Assembly (NCBI GenBank): GCA_023391285.1
Contig: JAEWBF010000026.1
Coordinates: forward strand, 29,305 to 93,304
DNA: 64,000 nt
Direction of reading: 5' to 3'
DNA from: Verrucomicrobiota bacterium
Lineage (GTDB): Bacteria; Verrucomicrobiota; Verrucomicrobiia; Opitutales; Opitutaceae
Below, in pieces: positions 62,512 to 64,000 of the stretch. The translations under genes were made by a program, and so were the position numbers. The first letter of the stretch is position 1; each line of letters opens with the position of its first letter. The notes under the pieces were generated by a model. The model did not search any database, was not told the DNA's origin, and saw only the letters and a program-made list of their open reading frames with translations.

Positions 62512-63963
62512 ATGCTCGATCTTCCCCGCGATCTGCTCGAGCACTACCTCGACCGCGGCTTGTGGGCCGTCACCTTCAGCATCGCCGGCTTCTTGCTCGC
62601 TTTCTTCCTCGTCGCCCGACTGATGAGCGAAAAGCGCGCTCCGGCCAACACCTTCGCGTGGCTGCTCGTCATCGTGCTTGCTCCCTACGTCGGCGTGCCG
62701 CTCTACCTGCTGCTCGGCGGACGTAAACTCCGCCGTATCCAAGAACGCAAGTCGCGCCTCCTGCCCGCGCTCCCCGCGCACCTCACCAGCCCATCCAGTT
62801 TCGCCACCCGTCCCGTCGCACACACCGTGATGGCCAGCGGCGCGGCCGCGCCTGTCGCCGGCAATCGACTGACCCTCCTCACCACCGGCCAGAACGCCTA
62901 CCACGCGCTGGAAGCGGGTATCCGCGCCGCAACGCATTCCATTCATATTACCACTTTCATCCTCGGGCGCGACGACACCGGCCGGCGCATCGTGCGCCTC
63001 CTCGCCGACAAAGCTCGCGCCGGCGTGAAGGTCCGCCTGCTCCTCGATTCGATCGGCTGCATGTTTCTCAGCCGCGAATTTGTCCACCCGATCAAACGCG
63101 CGGGAGGCGAGGTCGTGTGGTTCATGCCCGTCATTCCGTTCACGCCGCGGGGTTCCGCCAATCTCCGCAATCACCGCAAAATCGCCGTTTTCGATCACAA
63201 CACCGCTCTCATTGGCGGCCACAACCTCGCCCGCGAATACATGGGCCCCGGCCCCTTCCGAAAACGCTTCAACGATTTTGGCGCCCTCGTCGAAGGTCCC
63301 GCCGCCGTGCTCCTCAACGAGGTTTTCATCGCCGATTGGTGCTTTGCCAGCCGCCAATCCGCCGACGCGCTTCACGCCGAGATCCCTCTGCACAACATCG
63401 CCGTCGCCCGCGGCCACGCCGATTTGCAGGTCGTCGCCAGCGGTCCCGACGTGCCCGGCGATCCACTCTACGAAGGCATTCTGGCCATGATTCAGGAAGC
63501 TCAACGCGACCTCTGGATCGTCACGCCCTACTTTCTTCCCGACGAGGTCCTGCTTCGCTCGCTCAAGGTCAAAATCCACGCCGGCTGCTCCGTCACCCTG
63601 ATCCTCCCCGCGCGTTCGAATCATCCGATCACCGATCTCGCCCGCCGGCACTACGTCCGCGAACTTCGCCGCGCCGGCGCTCATGTCTGGCTCTATCACG
63701 CCGGCATGATGCACAGCAAAGCCATGATCGCCGACGACCGGGTCGCCCTTTTCGGATCTGCGAATTTCGACCCGCGCAGTCTTTTCGTGAATTTCGAAGC
63801 CGGCGTCCTCGTCCACTCCGCACCCGACGTTCGCGCGATCAAGCGCTGGGCCGAGTCGCTGCTCGGCTCCTGCCGCGCGCCCAAGACGGAGCGTCCCGGG
63901 CGCCGCCGCATCGTCGGCACGATCCTCGAAGACGTCAGCCGCCTCCTCGCCCCGATGCTGTGA
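62512..63963 (+). CDS. cls: Cardiolipin synthase
   Basis: 483 residues. Two N-terminal membrane helices (about 17-36 and 43-66) precede two phospholipase-D active sites: HRKIAVFDHN (about 221) with GGHN, and HSKAMIADD (about 400) with FGSANFDPRS. It makes cardiolipin at the inner membrane by phosphatidyl transfer. Length matches ClsA-type enzymes (about 480). It is unrelated to the glycan locus. Confidence 0.95.
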   Translation: MLDLPRDLLEHYLDRGLWAVTFSIAGFLLAFFLVARLMSEKRAPANTFAWLLVIVLAPYVGVPLYLLLGGRKLRRIQERKSRLLPALPAHLTSPSSFATRPVAHTVMASGAAAPVAGNRLTLLTTGQNAYHALEAGIRAATHSIHITTFILGRDDTGRRIVRLLADKARAGVKVRLLLDSIGCMFLSREFVHPIKRAGGEVVWFMPVIPFTPRGSANLRNHRKIAVFDHNTALIGGHNLAREYMGPGPFRKRFNDFGALVEGPAAVLLNEVFIADWCFASRQSADALHAEIPLHNIAVARGHADLQVVASGPDVPGDPLYEGILAMIQEAQRDLWIVTPYFLPDEVLLRSLKVKIHAGCSVTLILPARSNHPITDLARRHYVRELRRAGAHVWLYHAGMMHSKAMIADDRVALFGSANFDPRSLFVNFEAGVLVHSAPDVRAIKRWAESLLGSCRAPKTERPGRRRIVGTILEDVSRLLAPML

Positions 63964-63978
63964 TCGCCACCCGGTGGA

Positions 63979-63999
63979 GGGGGGGGGGGGGGGGGGGGG
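63979..63999. repeat. 21-base poly-G run at the window end
   Basis: A run of 21 G residues directly after the cardiolipin synthase gene, in a sequence otherwise free of such runs. It may be a contig-end artefact. Confidence 0.7.
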
Positions 64000-64000
64000 T

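Overview
The window is high-GC, densely coded DNA that reads like a Gram-negative, LPS-type bacterium. The gene families and style (ThuA-like protein beside radC, discoidin/PKD-repeat secreted proteins, proline-alanine linkers, very GC-rich third codon positions) fit Opitutaceae (Verrucomicrobiota) best. That placement is inference from gene content; no 16S rRNA is present. About 55 kb of the 64 kb is one surface-polysaccharide locus, almost all on the + strand.

Left edge (1-2446): the C-terminus of a SurA-like peptidyl-prolyl isomerase with a good intrinsic terminator, a small membrane protein, a ThuA-like protein and radC. From 2472 to 8190 come a minus-strand GT-C type membrane glycosyltransferase, a plus-strand GT-C-like membrane protein coupled to a methyltransferase, and a minus-strand Wza-like export lipoprotein.

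Exopolysaccharide locus: at 8191 a NusG/RfaH/UpxY-type antiterminator starts a + strand unit whose leader carries an ops-like element (GGCGGCAGCGTC). It is followed by a Wzz/BY-kinase-like chain-length protein with a degenerate ATPase, a split Alg14/Alg13-type glycosyltransferase, GT2 enzymes, a zinc-ribbon methyltransferase, two large paralogous secreted proteins separated by an IS5-type remnant, a Wzy/WaaL-like polymerase or ligase, an acetyltransferase and a GT4. A second unit starts at 23429. It has the same ops-like element in its leader and opens with a Wzm/Wzt ABC exporter and a GT11, then a 1734-residue discoidin/PKD/SGNH-esterase protein. Next comes a nucleotide-sugar cassette (33544-38237) predicted to make a CDP-linked 3-C-methyl-6-deoxyhexose, then an FAD enzyme, many glycosyltransferases, an outer-membrane beta-barrel protein, an O-acyltransferase, a double GT2, a second Wzm/Wzt pair, a membrane serine hydrolase, and a trifunctional GT2/methyltransferase/deacetylase. 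Many junctions are 4-bp ATGA or GTGA overlaps, implying translational coupling.

Right edge (60310-64000): a small unknown protein, a formylglycine-generating-enzyme-family protein, tRNA-Tyr(GTA), cardiolipin synthase, and a 21-base poly-G run at the window end that may be an assembly artefact. No Wzx flippase and no initiating polyprenyl-phosphate sugar transferase were seen, so part of the pathway must lie elsewhere.
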